Below the pieces are notes generated by a model, which was not told the origin of the DNA, searched no databases, and saw only the letters and a list, made by a program, of their open reading frames with translations. A DNA stretch of 64,000 bases. Origin: Siphonodentalium dalli. Taxonomy: Eukaryota > Mollusca > Scaphopoda > Gadilida > Siphonodentaliidae. How positions within the stretch are numbered: position 1 is the stretch's first letter; each line of letters opens with the position of its first letter. Where the stretch lies: positions 682,001 through 746,000 of the forward strand of contig CP136069.1 of the NCBI GenBank assembly GCA_032622095.1, given 5' to 3'. This document shows positions 1-10,290 of the stretch, one piece after another. The translations under genes were made by a program, and so were the position numbers.

Positions 1-9
1 GGGGGGGGG
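1..9 (+). repeat. End of the preceding unit (poly-G joint)
   Basis: Nine G residues directly before U1 are the tail of the G run that closes every monomer. They show that the array continues upstream of the window. Confidence 0.9.
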
Positions 10-23
10 GTGATGGCATCACC
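9..23. other. 15-bp palindrome at the unit start (U1 example)
   Basis: GGTGATG-G-CATCACC is a perfect 7-bp inverted repeat around one central base, directly after the poly-G run. It recurs at every unit junction. The only change I saw is in U16 (16998, G to A), which hits the unpaired central base and leaves the arms intact. It could be a dyad protein-binding site. With a one-base centre it would need to open a few pairs to form a cruciform. Confidence 0.8.
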
Positions 24-327
24 ACTAGAGTTACTGTCGTGCAAAACTGTCATGGCAGCTTTGTTAAACAGACAGTATGCCCTGCCATCTGGTAAAATTT
101 CATGCCTGAGGCTGTGTCTGATGTTGTATCATAATGTTTCGATATTTAAATTGACTTATGGTTGCTTTACATTGCTATTAAAATATTTTTTATTTTTATT
201 TTCTGTTAATTTTGGTAAATATTTATTATAAATTGCCAAATTCTGCATGAAAAGGGTTTAAAATTGGACAATATAGCCCTCTCAAAATGTATATTAACAT
301 TTCCTCTTCAATTTAGTAATATTATGG

Positions 328-336
328 TATATAAGG
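328..336 (+). promoter_or_regulatory. TATA-box-like motif (U1 example), function unproven
   Basis: TATATAAGG matches the RNA polymerase II TATA-box consensus TATAWAAR and is repeated in nearly all units. U7 (7517, G to T) and U36 (38310, G to A) alter its 3' end. An AATAAA hexamer lies downstream at 450-455. In AT-rich DNA both motifs can arise by chance, and no ORF of substance follows, so this is at most a candidate start for satellite transcription. Confidence 0.2.
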
Positions 337-378
337 ACATACTTCAGTTATACAAGATCCATTAGCTAGTAAAATTGA

Positions 379-409
379 AAAAAAAAGCTAAATTTTTTGG
401 CTTTATTTT
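379..409. other. A-tract hairpin (U1 example)
   Basis: The last eight A of the nine-A run plus GC (379-388) pair with GCTTTATTTT (400-409), nine of ten positions, around an 11-nt AT-rich loop. It is present in all units. U18 and U19 have eight A; U6 and U43 share an A-to-T change in the loop; U28 has A to G at 29403 in the stem. The run may also bend DNA. Confidence 0.5.
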
Positions 410-546
410 GAGGATTGACACTAATTTTCAGGATGCCTCATATTGGAAAAATAAACAACTACTGCTCAATATAATCCATTTTTGATTTCAGTAAGGTCTA
501 TATTTTGATAAAATACTATAAGAAACGCTGTTATTCACACATATAC

Positions 547-555
547 ATATATATA
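547..555. repeat. (TA)n microsatellite, target site of the MITE
   Basis: ATATATATA lies between ATAC and the element in long units, and between ATAC and AGAAAA in short units. U45 and U59 have one extra TA. The element sits at the 3' end of this tract in all 24 long units, so it is the pre-insertion site. Confidence 0.85.
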
Positions 556-615
556 GGAATCAGGGAGCTAAATGTGTTCTAGAGTCGGGGAGCGAGTACA
601 CCGTGGAACCCTAAA

Positions 616-645
616 GGTGAAGGTAACTGAAGAATGACCTTCACC
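616..645. other. Hairpin inside the MITE (9-bp stem)
   Basis: GGTGAAGGT (616-624) is the exact reverse complement of ACCTTCACC (637-645), with a 12-nt loop. It is present in the MITE copies. U38 alters the left arm (40374, G to T). Subterminal inverted repeats are common in MITEs and can serve as transposase-binding or RNA-folding sites; the role here is unknown. Confidence 0.65.
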
Positions 646-781
646 TGATACATGCGACACGTTATTAAAGGATGACATCGCGTTTATTTGATTTGTACAT
701 AATATCTAAATAATTTAAACTGGTGAATGAATGGGGGAACGGATTTTTGTGAGCGGGAAATGTATTTAACTAGCTGTTGTA

Positions 782-801
782 GATCTGGGTTTTTCCAGAT
801 C
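782..801. other. Hairpin inside the MITE (7-bp stem, T-rich loop)
   Basis: GATCTGG (782-788) pairs with CCAGATC (795-801) around GTTTTT. I saw no change in the 24 copies. It resembles a bacterial terminator stem only superficially; in this eukaryote-like context no terminator call is justified. Confidence 0.6.
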
Positions 802-1203
802 AAATTTGGCTGTGAGATAGCCCTGTCGTACACTTGGGGATTTATTTTAAAAAGTAAACACATGACCTATGATTTTTCTTGCATTTTCGTGATCAACTGG
901 TGTCAATCTAGCTGTGTAAACATCACTGGTATGGCCTGCAGGCTTCAATTCAGCGAATTTGGCCGAAACGTTAACACTGTCGCCTATGGGAAACCATTTA
1001 GTTCCGTGATTCCTATAAGAAAAATTTGAATTTTACGAAATTTCACGTCTCACCATGATAAGTTGTTATTTCCATATTTTCTTATTTTCAAATGATGATG
1101 ACCACATTTTGGACAGATTTAAATAAGAAACGCATGGATTCGCCTGTAGATAGTAAAGAAAGTGATAAATCTGGTAATTTTGCATGGATGTCAGGTACCA
1201 TTA

Positions 1204-1264
1204 GGGGGTCAGGGGGTCTAAAGCCCCCCTCCCCACAATTTTGAGGAGTGTTAGCCCCCCCCCC
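1204..1264. other. G/C-rich joint with G and C runs (U1 example)
   Basis: The + strand carries G5 (1204-1208), TCA, G5 (1212-1216), then C6 (1224-1229), T, C4 (1231-1234) and C10 (1255-1264). GGGGG-TCTAAAG-CCCCC (1212-1228) is a perfect 5-bp hairpin. The minus strand reads as three G runs (10, 4, 6) with G-quadruplex potential, the + strand as i-motif potential. The last C run varies from 9 to 17 among uninterrupted copies. It is broken by T in U2 (2147) and U4 (4846), and by A in U5 (6197). Confidence 0.75.
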
Positions 1265-1292
1265 ATTGGGAAAATGTGTCATTTGACCCAAT
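1265..1292. other. Compound hairpin between poly-C and poly-G (U1 example)
   Basis: ATTGGG (1265-1270) pairs with CCCAAT (1287-1292). Inside it AAATG (1272-1276) pairs with CATTT (1280-1284) around TGT, with a small A/GA internal bulge. It lies inside the larger fold possible between the poly-C run before it and the poly-G run at 1347-1359. Sequence is unchanged in the units I compared. Confidence 0.65.
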
Positions 1293-1346
1293 TAAGCTTT
1301 TCCGGCACCCAGTAGCCTTATCTGGGACGTATGCCCACCCCAAGTC

Positions 1347-1359
1347 GGGGGGGGGGGGG
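1347..1359 (+). repeat. Poly-G run closing the unit (U1 example, G13)
   Basis: Every unit ends in a G run of 8 to 15 that leads into the palindrome of the next. U19 has T in the run (21001); just before the run, U56 has A (60786) and U59 has T (63450). With the poly-C run 82 nt upstream it forms an inverted pair of at least 8-10 G:C pairs. Confidence 0.9.
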
Positions 1360-2246
1360 TGATGGCATCACCACTAGAGTTACTGTCGTGCAAAACTGTC
1401 ATGGCAGCTTTGTTAAACAGACAGTATGCCCTGCCATCTGGTAAAATTTCATGCCTGAGGCTGTGTCTGATGTTGTATCATAATGTTTCGATATTTAAAT
1501 TGACTTATGGTTGCTTTACATTGCTATTAAAATATTTTTTATTTTTATTTTCTGTTAATTTTGGTAAATATTTATTATAAATTGCCAAATTCTGCATGAA
1601 AAGGGTTTAAAATTGGACAATATAGCCCTCTCAAAATGTATATTAACATTTCCTCTTCAATTTAGTAATATTATGGTATATAAGGACATACTTCAGTTAT
1701 ACAAGATCCATTAGCTAGTAAAATTGAAAAAAAAAGCTAAATTTTTTGGCTTTATTTTGAGGATTGACACTAATTTTCAGGATGCCTCATATTGGAAAAA
1801 TGAACAACTACTGCTCAATATAATCCATTTTTGATTTCAGTAAGGTCTATATTTTGATAAAATACTATAAGAAACGCTGTTATTCACACATATACATATA
1901 TATAAGAAAAATTTGAATTTTACGAAATTTCACGTCTCACCATGATAAGTTGTTATTTCCATATTTTCTTATTTTCAAATGATGATGACCACATTTTGGA
2001 CAGATTTAAATAAGAAACGCATGGATTCGCCTGTAGATAGTAAAGAAAGTGATAAATCTGGTAATTTTGCATGGATGTCAGGTACCATTAGGGGGTCAGG
2101 GGGTCTAAAGCCCCCCCTCCCCACAATTTTGAGGAGTGTTAGCCCCTCCCCCCCATTGGGAAAATGTGTCATTTGACCCAATTAAGCTTTTCCGGCACCC
2201 AGTAGCCTTATCTGGGACGTATGCCCACCCCAAGTCGGGGGGGGGG
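1359..2246 (+). repeat. Satellite unit U2, short (888 bp)
   Basis: Reference short unit: the (TA)n tract runs straight into AGAAAA at about 1905 with no insert, showing the empty site. Private changes: 1802 A to G, which destroys the AATAAA hexamer, and T at 2147 interrupting the poly-C run as C4-T-C7. Closing G run 11. Confidence 0.97.
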
Positions 2247-3596
2247 GTGATGGCATCACCACTAGAGTTACTGTCGTGCAAAACTGTCATGGCAGCTTTG
2301 TTAAACAGACAGTATGCCCTGCCATCTGGTAAAATTTCATGCCTGAGGCTGTGTCTGATGTTGTATCATAATGTTTCGATATTTAAATTGACTTATGGTT
2401 GCTTTACATTGCTATTAAAATATTTTTTATTTTTATTTTCTGTTAATTTTGGTAAATATTTATTATAAATTGCCAAATTCTGCATGAAAAGGGTTTAAAA
2501 TTGGACAATATAGCCCTCTCAAAATGTATATTAACATTTCCTCTTCAATTTAGTAATATTATGGTATATAAGGACATACTTCAGTTATACAAGATCCATT
2601 AGCTAGTAAAATTGAAAAAAAAAGCTAAATTTTTTGGCTTTATTTTGAGGATTGACACTAATTTTCAGGATGCCTCATATTGGAAAAATAAACAACTACT
2701 GCTCAATATAATCCATTTTTGATTTCAGTAAGGTCTATATTTTGATAAAATACTATAAGAAACGCTGTTATTCACACATATACATATATATAGGAATCAG
2801 GGAGCTAAATGTGTTCTAGAGTCGGGGAGCGAGTACACCGTGGAACCCTAAAGGTGAAGGTAACTGAAGAATGACCTTCACCTGATACATGCGACACGTT
2901 ATTAAAGGATGACATCGCGTTTATTTGATTTGTACATAATATCTAAATAATTTAAACTGGTGAATGAATGGGGGAACGGATTTTTGTGAGCGGGAAATGT
3001 ATTTAACTAGCTGTTGTAGATCTGGGTTTTTCCAGATCAAATTTGGCTGTGAGATAGCCCTGTCGTACACTTGGGGATTTATTTTAAAAAGTAAACACAT
3101 GACCTATGATTTTTCTTGCATTTTCGTGATCAACTGGTGTCAATCTAGCTGTGTAAACATCACTGGTATGGCCTGCAGGCTTCAATTCAGCGAATTTGGC
3201 CGAAACGTTAACACTGTCGCCTATGGGAAACCATTTAGTTCCGTGATTCCTATAAGAAAAATTTGAATTTTACGAAATTTCACGTCTCACCATGATAAGT
3301 TGTTATTTCCATATTTTCTTATTTTCAAATGATGATGACCACATTTTGGACAGATTTAAATAAGAAACGCATGGATTCGCCTGTAGATAGTAAAGAAAGT
3401 GATAAATCTGGTAATTTTGCATGGATGTCAGGTACCATTAGGGGGTCAGGGGGTCTAAAGCCCCCCCTCCCCACAATTTTGAGGAGTGTTAGCCCCCCCC
3501 CCATTGGGAAAATGTGTCATTTGACCCAATTAAGCTTTTCCGGCACCCAGTAGCCTTATCTGGGACGTATGCCCACCCCAAGTCGGGGGGGGGGGG
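2247..3596 (+). repeat. Satellite unit U3, long (1350 bp)
   Basis: Contains the MITE at 2793-3250. I saw no private substitution. Poly-C 10, closing G run 13. Confidence 0.97.
2793..3250. mobile_element. MITE copy in U3
   Basis: 458 bp, same ends and TATA flanks as the U1 copy; no difference seen. Confidence 0.8.
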
Positions 3597-4946
3597 GTGA
3601 TGGCATCACCACTAGAGTTACTGTCGTGCAAAACTGTCATGGCAGCTTTGTTAAACAGACAGTATGCCCTGCCATCTGGTAAAATTTCATGCCTGAGGCT
3701 GTGTCTGATGTTGTATCATAATGTTTCGATATTTAAATTGACTTATGGTTGCTTTACATTGCTATTAAAATATTTTTTATTTTTATTTTCTGTTAATTTT
3801 GGTAAATATTTATTATAAATTGCCAAATTCTGCATGAAAAGGGTTTAAAATTGGACAATATAGCCCTCTCAAAATGTATATTAACATTTCCTCTTCAATT
3901 TAGTAATATTATGGTATATAAGGACATACTTCAGTTATACAAGATCCATTAGCTAGTAAAATTGAAAAAAAAAGCTAAATTTTTTGGCTTTATTTTGAGG
4001 ATTGACACTAATTTTCAGGATGCCTCATATTGGAAAAATAAACAACTACTGCTCAATATAATCCATTTTTGATTTCAGTAAGGTCTATATTTTGATAAAA
4101 TACTATAAGAAACGCTGTTATTCACACATATACATATATATAGGAATCAGGGAGCTAAATGTGTTCTAGAGTCGGGGAGCGAGTACACCGTGGAACTCTA
4201 AAGGTGAAGGTAACTGAAGAATGACCTTCACCTGATACATGCGACACGTTATTAAAAGATGACATCGCGTTTATTTGATTTGTACATAATATCTAAATAA
4301 TTTAAACTGGTGAATGAATGGGGGAACGGATTTTTGTGAGCGGGAAATGTATTTAACTAGCTGTTGTAGATCTGGGTTTTTCCAGATCAAATTTGGCTGT
4401 GAGATAGCCCTGTCGTACACTTGGGGATTTATTTTAAAAAGTAAACACATGACCTATGATTTTTCTTGCATTTTCGTGATCAACTGGTGTCAATCTAGCT
4501 GTGTAAACATCACTGGTATGGCCTGCAGGCTTCAATTCAGCGAATTTGGCCGAAACGTTAACACTGTCGCCTATGGGAAACCATTTAGTTCTGTGATTCC
4601 TATAAGAAAAATTTGAATTTTACGAAATTTCACGTCTCACCATGATAAGTTGTTATTTCCATATTTTCTTATTTTCAAATGATGATGACCACATTTTGGA
4701 CAGATTTAAATAAGAAACGCATGGATTCGCCTGTAGATAGTAAAGAAAGTGATAAATCTGGTAATTTTGCATGGATGTCAGGTACCATTAGGGGGTCAGG
4801 GGGTCTAAAGCCCCCCCCTCCCCACAATTTTGAGGAGTGTTAGCCTCCCCCCATTGGGAAAATGTGTCATTTGACCCAATTAAGCTTTTCCGGCACCCAG
4901 TAGCCTTATCTGGGACGTATGCCCACCCCAAGTCGGGGGGGGGGGG
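3597..4946 (+). repeat. Satellite unit U4, long (1350 bp)
   Basis: Contains a diverged MITE copy at 4143-4600. The first C run has eight C, and the second is interrupted as C2-T-C6 (T at 4846). Closing G run 13. Confidence 0.97.
4143..4600. mobile_element. MITE copy in U4 (three substitutions)
   Basis: 458 bp with three changes: 4197 C to T, 4257 G to A and 4592 C to T. The last lies in the right terminal repeat, lowering the match between the ends. It is one of the most diverged copies in the window. Confidence 0.8.
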
Positions 4947-6300
4947 GTGATGGCATCACCACTAGAGTTACTGTCGTGCAAAACTGTCATGGCAGCTTTG
5001 TTAAACAGACAGTATGCCCTGCCATCTGGTAAAATTTCATGCCTGAGGCTGTGTCTGATGTTGTATCATAATGTTTCGATATTTAAATTGACTTATGGTT
5101 GCTTTACATTGCTATTAAAATATTTTTTATTTTTATTTTCTGTTAATTTTGGTAAATATTTATTATAAATTGCCAAATTCTGCATTAAAAGGGGTTTAAA
5201 ATTGGACAATATAGCCCTCTCAAAATGTATATTAACATTTCCTCTTCAATTTAGTAATATTATGGTATATAAGGACATACTTCAGTTATACAAGATCCAT
5301 TAGCTAGTAAAATTGAAAAAAAAAGCTAAATTTTTTGGCTTTATTTTGAGGATTGACACTAATTTTCAGGATGCCTCATATTGGAAAAATAAACAACTAC
5401 TGCTCAATATAATCCATTTTTGATTTCAGTAAGGTCTATATTTTGATAAAATACTATAAGAAACGCTGTTATTCACACATATACATATATATAGGAATCA
5501 GGGAGCTAAATGTGTTCTAGAGTCGGGGAGCGAGTACACCGTGGAACCCTAAAGGTGAAGGTAACTGAAGAATGACCTTCACCTGATACATGCGACACGT
5601 TATTAAAGGATGACATCGCGTTTATTTGATTTGTACATAATATCTAAATAATTTAAACTGGTGAATGAATGGGGGAACGGATTTTTGTGAGCGGGAAATG
5701 TATTTAACTAGCTGTTGTAGATCTGGGTTTTTCCAGATCAAATTTGGCTGTGAGATAGCCCTGTCGTACACTTGAGGATTTATTTTAAAAAGTAAACACA
5801 TGACCTATGATTTTTCTTGCATTTTCGTGATCAACTGGTGTCAATCTAGCTGTGTAAACATCACTGGTATGGCCTGCAGGCTTCAATTCAGCGAATTTGG
5901 CCGAAACGTTAACACTGTCGCCTATGGGAAACCATTTAGTTCCGTGATTCCTATAAGAAAAATTTGAATTTTACGAAATTTCACGTCTCACCATGATAAG
6001 TTGTTATTTCCATATTTTCTTATTTTCAAATGATGATGACCACATTTTGGACAGATTTAAATAAGAAACGCATTGATTCGCCTGTAGATAGTAAAGAAAG
6101 TGATAAATCTGGTAATTTTGCATGGATGTCAGGTACCATTAGGGGGTCAGGGGGTCTAAAGCCCCCCCTCCCCACAATTTTGAGGAGTGTTAGCCCACCC
6201 CCCCCCCATTGGGAAAATGTGTCATTTGACCCAATTAAGCTTTTCCGGCACCCAGTAGCCTTATCTGGGACGTATGCCCACCCCAAGTCGGGGGGGGGGG
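4947..6300 (+). repeat. Satellite unit U5, long (1354 bp)
   Basis: Contains the MITE at 5494-5951. One of the most diverged units: 5186 G to T, one extra G at 5191-5194, 5775 G to A inside the MITE, 6074 G to T, and A at 6197 splitting the poly-C run as C3-A-C10. Closing G run 12. Confidence 0.97.
5494..5951. mobile_element. MITE copy in U5
   Basis: 458 bp with intact ends. The change 5775 G to A makes an in-frame TGA in the 100-codon ORF seen in most copies, so that ORF is not under obvious constraint. Confidence 0.8.
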
Positions 6301-7191
6301 GTGATGGCATCACCACTAGAGTTACTGTCGTGCAAAACTGTCATGGCAGCTTTGTTAAACAGACAGTATGCCCTGCCATCTGGTAAAATTTCATGCCTGA
6401 GGCTGTGTCTGATGTTGTATCATAATGTTTCGATATTTAAATTGACTTATGGTTGCTTTACATTGCTATTAAAATATTTTTTATTTTTATTTTCTGTTAA
6501 TTTTGGTAAATATTTATTATAAATTGCCAAATTCTGCATGAAAAGGGTTTAAAATTGGACAATATAGCCCTCTCAAAATGTATATTAACATTTCCTCTTC
6601 AATTTAGTAATATTATGGTATATAAGGACATACTTCAGTTATACAAGATCCATTAGCTAGTAAAATTGAAAAAAAAAGCTAATTTTTTTGGCTTTATTTT
6701 GAGGATTGACACTAATTTTCAGGATGCCTCATATTGGAAAAATAAACAACTACTGCTCAATATAATCCATTTTTGATTTCAGTAAGGTCTATATTTTGAT
6801 AAAATACTATAAGAAACGCTGTTATTCACACATATACATATATATAAGAAAAATTTGAATTTTACGAAATTTCACGTCTCACCATGATAAGTTGTTATTT
6901 CCATATTTTCTTATTTTCAAATGATGATGACCACATTTTGGACAGATTTAAATAAGAAACGCATGGATTCGCCTGTAGATAGTAAAGAAAGTGATAAATC
7001 TGGTAATTTTGCATGGATGTCAGGTACCATTAGGGGGTCAGGGGGTCTAAAGCCCCCCCTCCCCACAATTTTGAGGAGTGTTAGCCCCCCCCCCCATTGG
7101 GAAAATGTGTCATTTGACCCAATTAAGCTTTTCCGGCACCCAGTAGCCTTATCTGGGACGTATGCCCACCCCAAGTCGGGGGGGGGGGGGG
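6301..7191 (+). repeat. Satellite unit U6, short (891 bp)
   Basis: Empty MITE site. Carries 6683 A to T after the A-tract, a variant shared only with distant U43 (46433). Closing G run 15. Confidence 0.97.
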
Positions 7192-8514
7192 GTGATGGCA
7201 TCACCACTAGAGTTACTGTCGTGCAAAACTGTCATGGCAGCTTTGTTAAACAGACAGTATGCCCTGCCATCTGGTAAAATTTCATGCCTGAGGCTGTGTC
7301 TGATGTTGTATCATAATGTTTCGATATTTAAATTGACTTATGGTTGCTTTACATTGCTATTAAAATATTTTTTATTTTTATTTTCTGTTAATTTTGGTAA
7401 ATATTTATTATAAATTGCCAAATTCTGCATGAAAAGGGTTTAAAATTGGACAATATAGCCCTCTCAAAATGTATATTAACATTTCCTCTTCAATTTAGTA
7501 ATATTATGGTATATAATGACATACTTCAGTTATACAAGATCCATTAGCTAGTAAAATTGAAAAAAAAAGCTAAATTTTTTGGCTTTATTTTGAGGATTGA
7601 CACTAATTTTCAGGATGCCTCATATTGGAAAAATAAACAACTACTGCTCAATATAATCCATTTTTGATTTCAGTAAGGTCTATATTTTGATAAAATACTA
7701 TAAGAAACGCTGTTATTCACACATATACATATATATAGGAATCAGGGAGCTAAATGTGTTCTAGAGTCGGGGAGCGAGTACACCGTGGAACCCTAAAGGT
7801 GAAGGTAACTGAAGAATGACCTTCACCTGATACATGCGACACGTTATTAAAGGATGACATCGCGTTTATTTGATTTGTACATAATATCTAAATAATTTAA
7901 ACTGGTGAATGAATGGGGGAACGGATTTTTGTGAGCGGGAAATGTATTTAACTAGCTGTTGTAGATCTGGGTTTTTCCAGATCAAATTTGGCTGTGAGAT
8001 AGCCCTGTCGTACACTTGGGGATTTATTTTAAAAAGTAAACACATGACCTATGATTTTTCTTGCATTTTCGTGATCAACTGGTGTCAATCTAGCTGTGTA
8101 AACATCACGAATTTGGCCGAAACGTTAACACTGTCGCCTATGGGAAACCATTTAGTTCCGTGATTCCTATAAGAAAAATTTGAATTTTACGAAATTTCAC
8201 GTCTCACCATGATAAGTTGTTATTTCCATATTTTCTTATTTTCAAATGATGATGACCACATTTTGGACAGATTTAAATAAGAAACGCATGGATTCGCCTG
8301 TAGATAGTAAAGAAAGTGATAAATCTGGTAATTTTGCATGGATGTCAGGTACCATTAGGGGGTCAGGGGGTCTAAAGCCCCCCCTCCCCACAATTTTGAG
8401 GAGTGTTAGCCCCCCCCCCCCATTGGGAAAATGTGTCATTTGACCCAATTAAGCTTTTCCGGCACCCAGTAGCCTTATCTGGGACGTATGCCCACCCCAA
8501 GTCGGGGGGGGGGG
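7192..8514 (+). repeat. Satellite unit U7, long with 28-bp deletion (1323 bp)
   Basis: The only long unit clearly outside the 1345-1355 range. The loss is inside its MITE. 7517 G to T alters the TATA-like motif. Closing G run 12. Confidence 0.97.
7738..8167. mobile_element. MITE copy in U7, internally deleted (430 bp)
   Basis: Both ends are intact, but 28 bp are missing between 8108 and 8109 (after AACATCAC, before GAATTTGG), including the CCTGCAGG site. Only one base of microhomology (C) is at the breakpoint. The deletion shifts the 100-codon ORF out of frame. It is the sole deletion derivative of the element here. Confidence 0.8.
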
Positions 8515-9399
8515 GTGATGGCATCACCACTAGAGTTACTGTCGTGCAAAACTGTCATGGCAGCTTTGTTAAACAGACAGTATGCCCTGCCATCTGGTAA
8601 AATTTCATGCCTGAGGCTGTGTCTGATGTTGTATCATAATGTTTCGATATTTAAATTGACTTATGGTTGCTTTACATTGCTATTAAAATATTTTTTATTT
8701 TTATTTTCTGTTAATTTTGGTAAATATTTATTATAAATTGCCAAATTCTGCATGAAAAGGGTTTAAAATTGGACAATATAGCCCTCTCAAAATGTATATT
8801 AACATTTCCTCTTCAATTTAGTAATATTATGGTATATAAGGACATACTTCAGTTATACAAGATCCATTAGCTAGTAAAATTGAAAAAAAAAGCTAAATTT
8901 TTTGGCTTTATTTTGAGGATTGACACTAATTTTCAGGATGCCTCATATTGGAAAAATAAACAACTACTGCTCAATATAATCCATTTTTGATTTCAGTAAG
9001 GTCTATATTTTGATAAAATACTATAAGAAACGCTGTTATTCACACATATACATATATATAAGAAAAATTTGAATTTTACGAAATTTCACGTCTCACCATG
9101 ATAAGTTGTTATTTCCATATTTTCTTATTTTCAAATGATGATGACCACATTTTGGACAGATTTAAATAAGAAACGCATGGATTCGCCTGTAGATAGTAAA
9201 GAAAGTGATAAATCTGGTAATTTTGCATGGATGTCAGGTACCATTAGGGGGTCAGGGGGTCTAAAGCCCCCCCTCCCCACAATTTTGAGGAGTGTTAGCC
9301 CCCCCCCCCATTGGGAAAATGTGTCATTTGACCCAATTAAGCTTTTCCGGCACCCAGTAGCCTTATCTGGGACGTATGCCCACCCCAAGTCGGGGGGGG
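8515..9399 (+). repeat. Satellite unit U8, short (885 bp)
   Basis: Empty MITE site; no private substitution seen. Closing G run 9. Confidence 0.97.
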
Positions 9400-10290
9400 G
9401 TGATGGCATCACCACTAGAGTTACTGTCGTGCAAAACTGTCATGGCAGCTTTGTTAAACAGACAGTATGCCCTGCCATCTGGTAAAATTTCATGCCTGAG
9501 GCTGTGTCTGATGTTGTATCATAATGTTTCGATATTTAAATTGACTTATGGTTGCTTTACATTGCTATTAAAATATTTTTTATTTTTATTTTCTGTTAAT
9601 TTTGGTAAATATTTATTATAAATTGCCAAATTCTGCATGAAAAGGGTTTAAAATTGGACAATATAGCCCTCTCAAAATGTATATTAACATTTCCTCTTCA
9701 ATTTAGTAATATTATGGTATATAAGGACATACTTCAGTTATACAAGATCCATTAGCTAGTAAAATTGAAAAAAAAAGCTAAATTTTTTGGCTTTATTTTG
9801 AGGATTGACACTAATTTTCAGGATGCCTCATATTGGAAAAATAAACAACTACTGCTCAATATAATCCATTTTTGATTTCAGTAAGGTCTATATTTTGATA
9901 AAATACTATAAGAAACGCTGTTATTCACACATATACATATATATAAGAAAAATTTGAATTTTACGAAATTTCACGTCTCACCATGATAAGTTGTTATTTC
10001 CATATTTTCTTATTTTCAAATGATGATGACCACATTTTGGACAGATTTAAATAAGAAACGCATGGATTCGCCTGTAGATAGTAAAGAAAGTGATAAATCT
10101 GGTAATTTTGCATGGATGTCAGGTACCATTAGGGGGTCAGGGGGTCTAAAGCCCCCCCTCCCCACAATTTTGAGGAGTGTTAGCCCCCCCCCCCCATTGG
10201 GAAAATGTGTCATTTGACCCAATTAAGCTTTTCCGGCACCCAGTAGCCTTATCTGGGACGTATGCCCACCCCAAGTCGGGGGGGGGGGGG
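9400..10290 (+). repeat. Satellite unit U9, short (891 bp)
   Basis: Empty MITE site; no private substitution seen. Poly-C 12, closing G run 14. Confidence 0.97.

Larger units (their letters stand above)
556..1013. mobile_element. MITE-like insertion, reference copy in U1 (458 bp)
   Basis: The left end reads GGAATCAGGGAGCTAAATG and the right end, reverse-complemented, reads GGAATCACGGAACTAAATG. The inverted repeats run over 24 positions (556-579 against 990-1013) with 20 matches; the first seven are perfect. TATA lies directly outside each end (552-555 and 1014-1017), while short units carry one TATA fewer. This fits insertion with a 4-bp TATA duplication, or a TA duplication plus slippage in the TA tract. 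No transposase is encoded; the longest ORF is 100 codons (727-1029), runs past the right end and resembles nothing I know. A non-autonomous cut-and-paste DNA transposon is the best reading. A TA-duplicating Tc1/mariner-type origin is possible, but the superfamily cannot be settled. Confidence 0.8.
10..1358 (+). repeat. Satellite unit U1, long (1349 bp)
   Basis: Used here as the reference long unit. Layout: palindrome 9-23; AT-rich core to 546; (TA)n target 547-555; MITE-like insert 556-1013; TATA 1014-1017; AT-rich 3' part to about 1203; G/C-rich joint with G5 runs at 1204-1208 and 1212-1216, C6 at 1224-1229, C4 at 1231-1234 and C10 at 1255-1264; compound hairpin 1265-1292; closing G13 run 1347-1359. 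The first C run has six C, where most units have seven. No coding sequence is supported. Confidence 0.97.

Noticed and set aside
10-231. 73-codon hydrophobic ORF at the start of each unit (GTG or inner ATG)
   Set aside because: Hydrophobicity follows from the T-rich sequence; no start context, no family match, and it repeats with the satellite.
782-801. Intrinsic (bacterial) terminator
   Set aside because: The T stretch is in the loop rather than after the stem, and there is no gene to terminate.
727-1029. 100-codon ATG ORF with eight cysteines, in most MITE copies
   Set aside because: It runs past the element's right end into the satellite, matches no family I know, is stopped in U5 (5775) and frameshifted in U7. 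Its conservation is explained by copy homogeneity.
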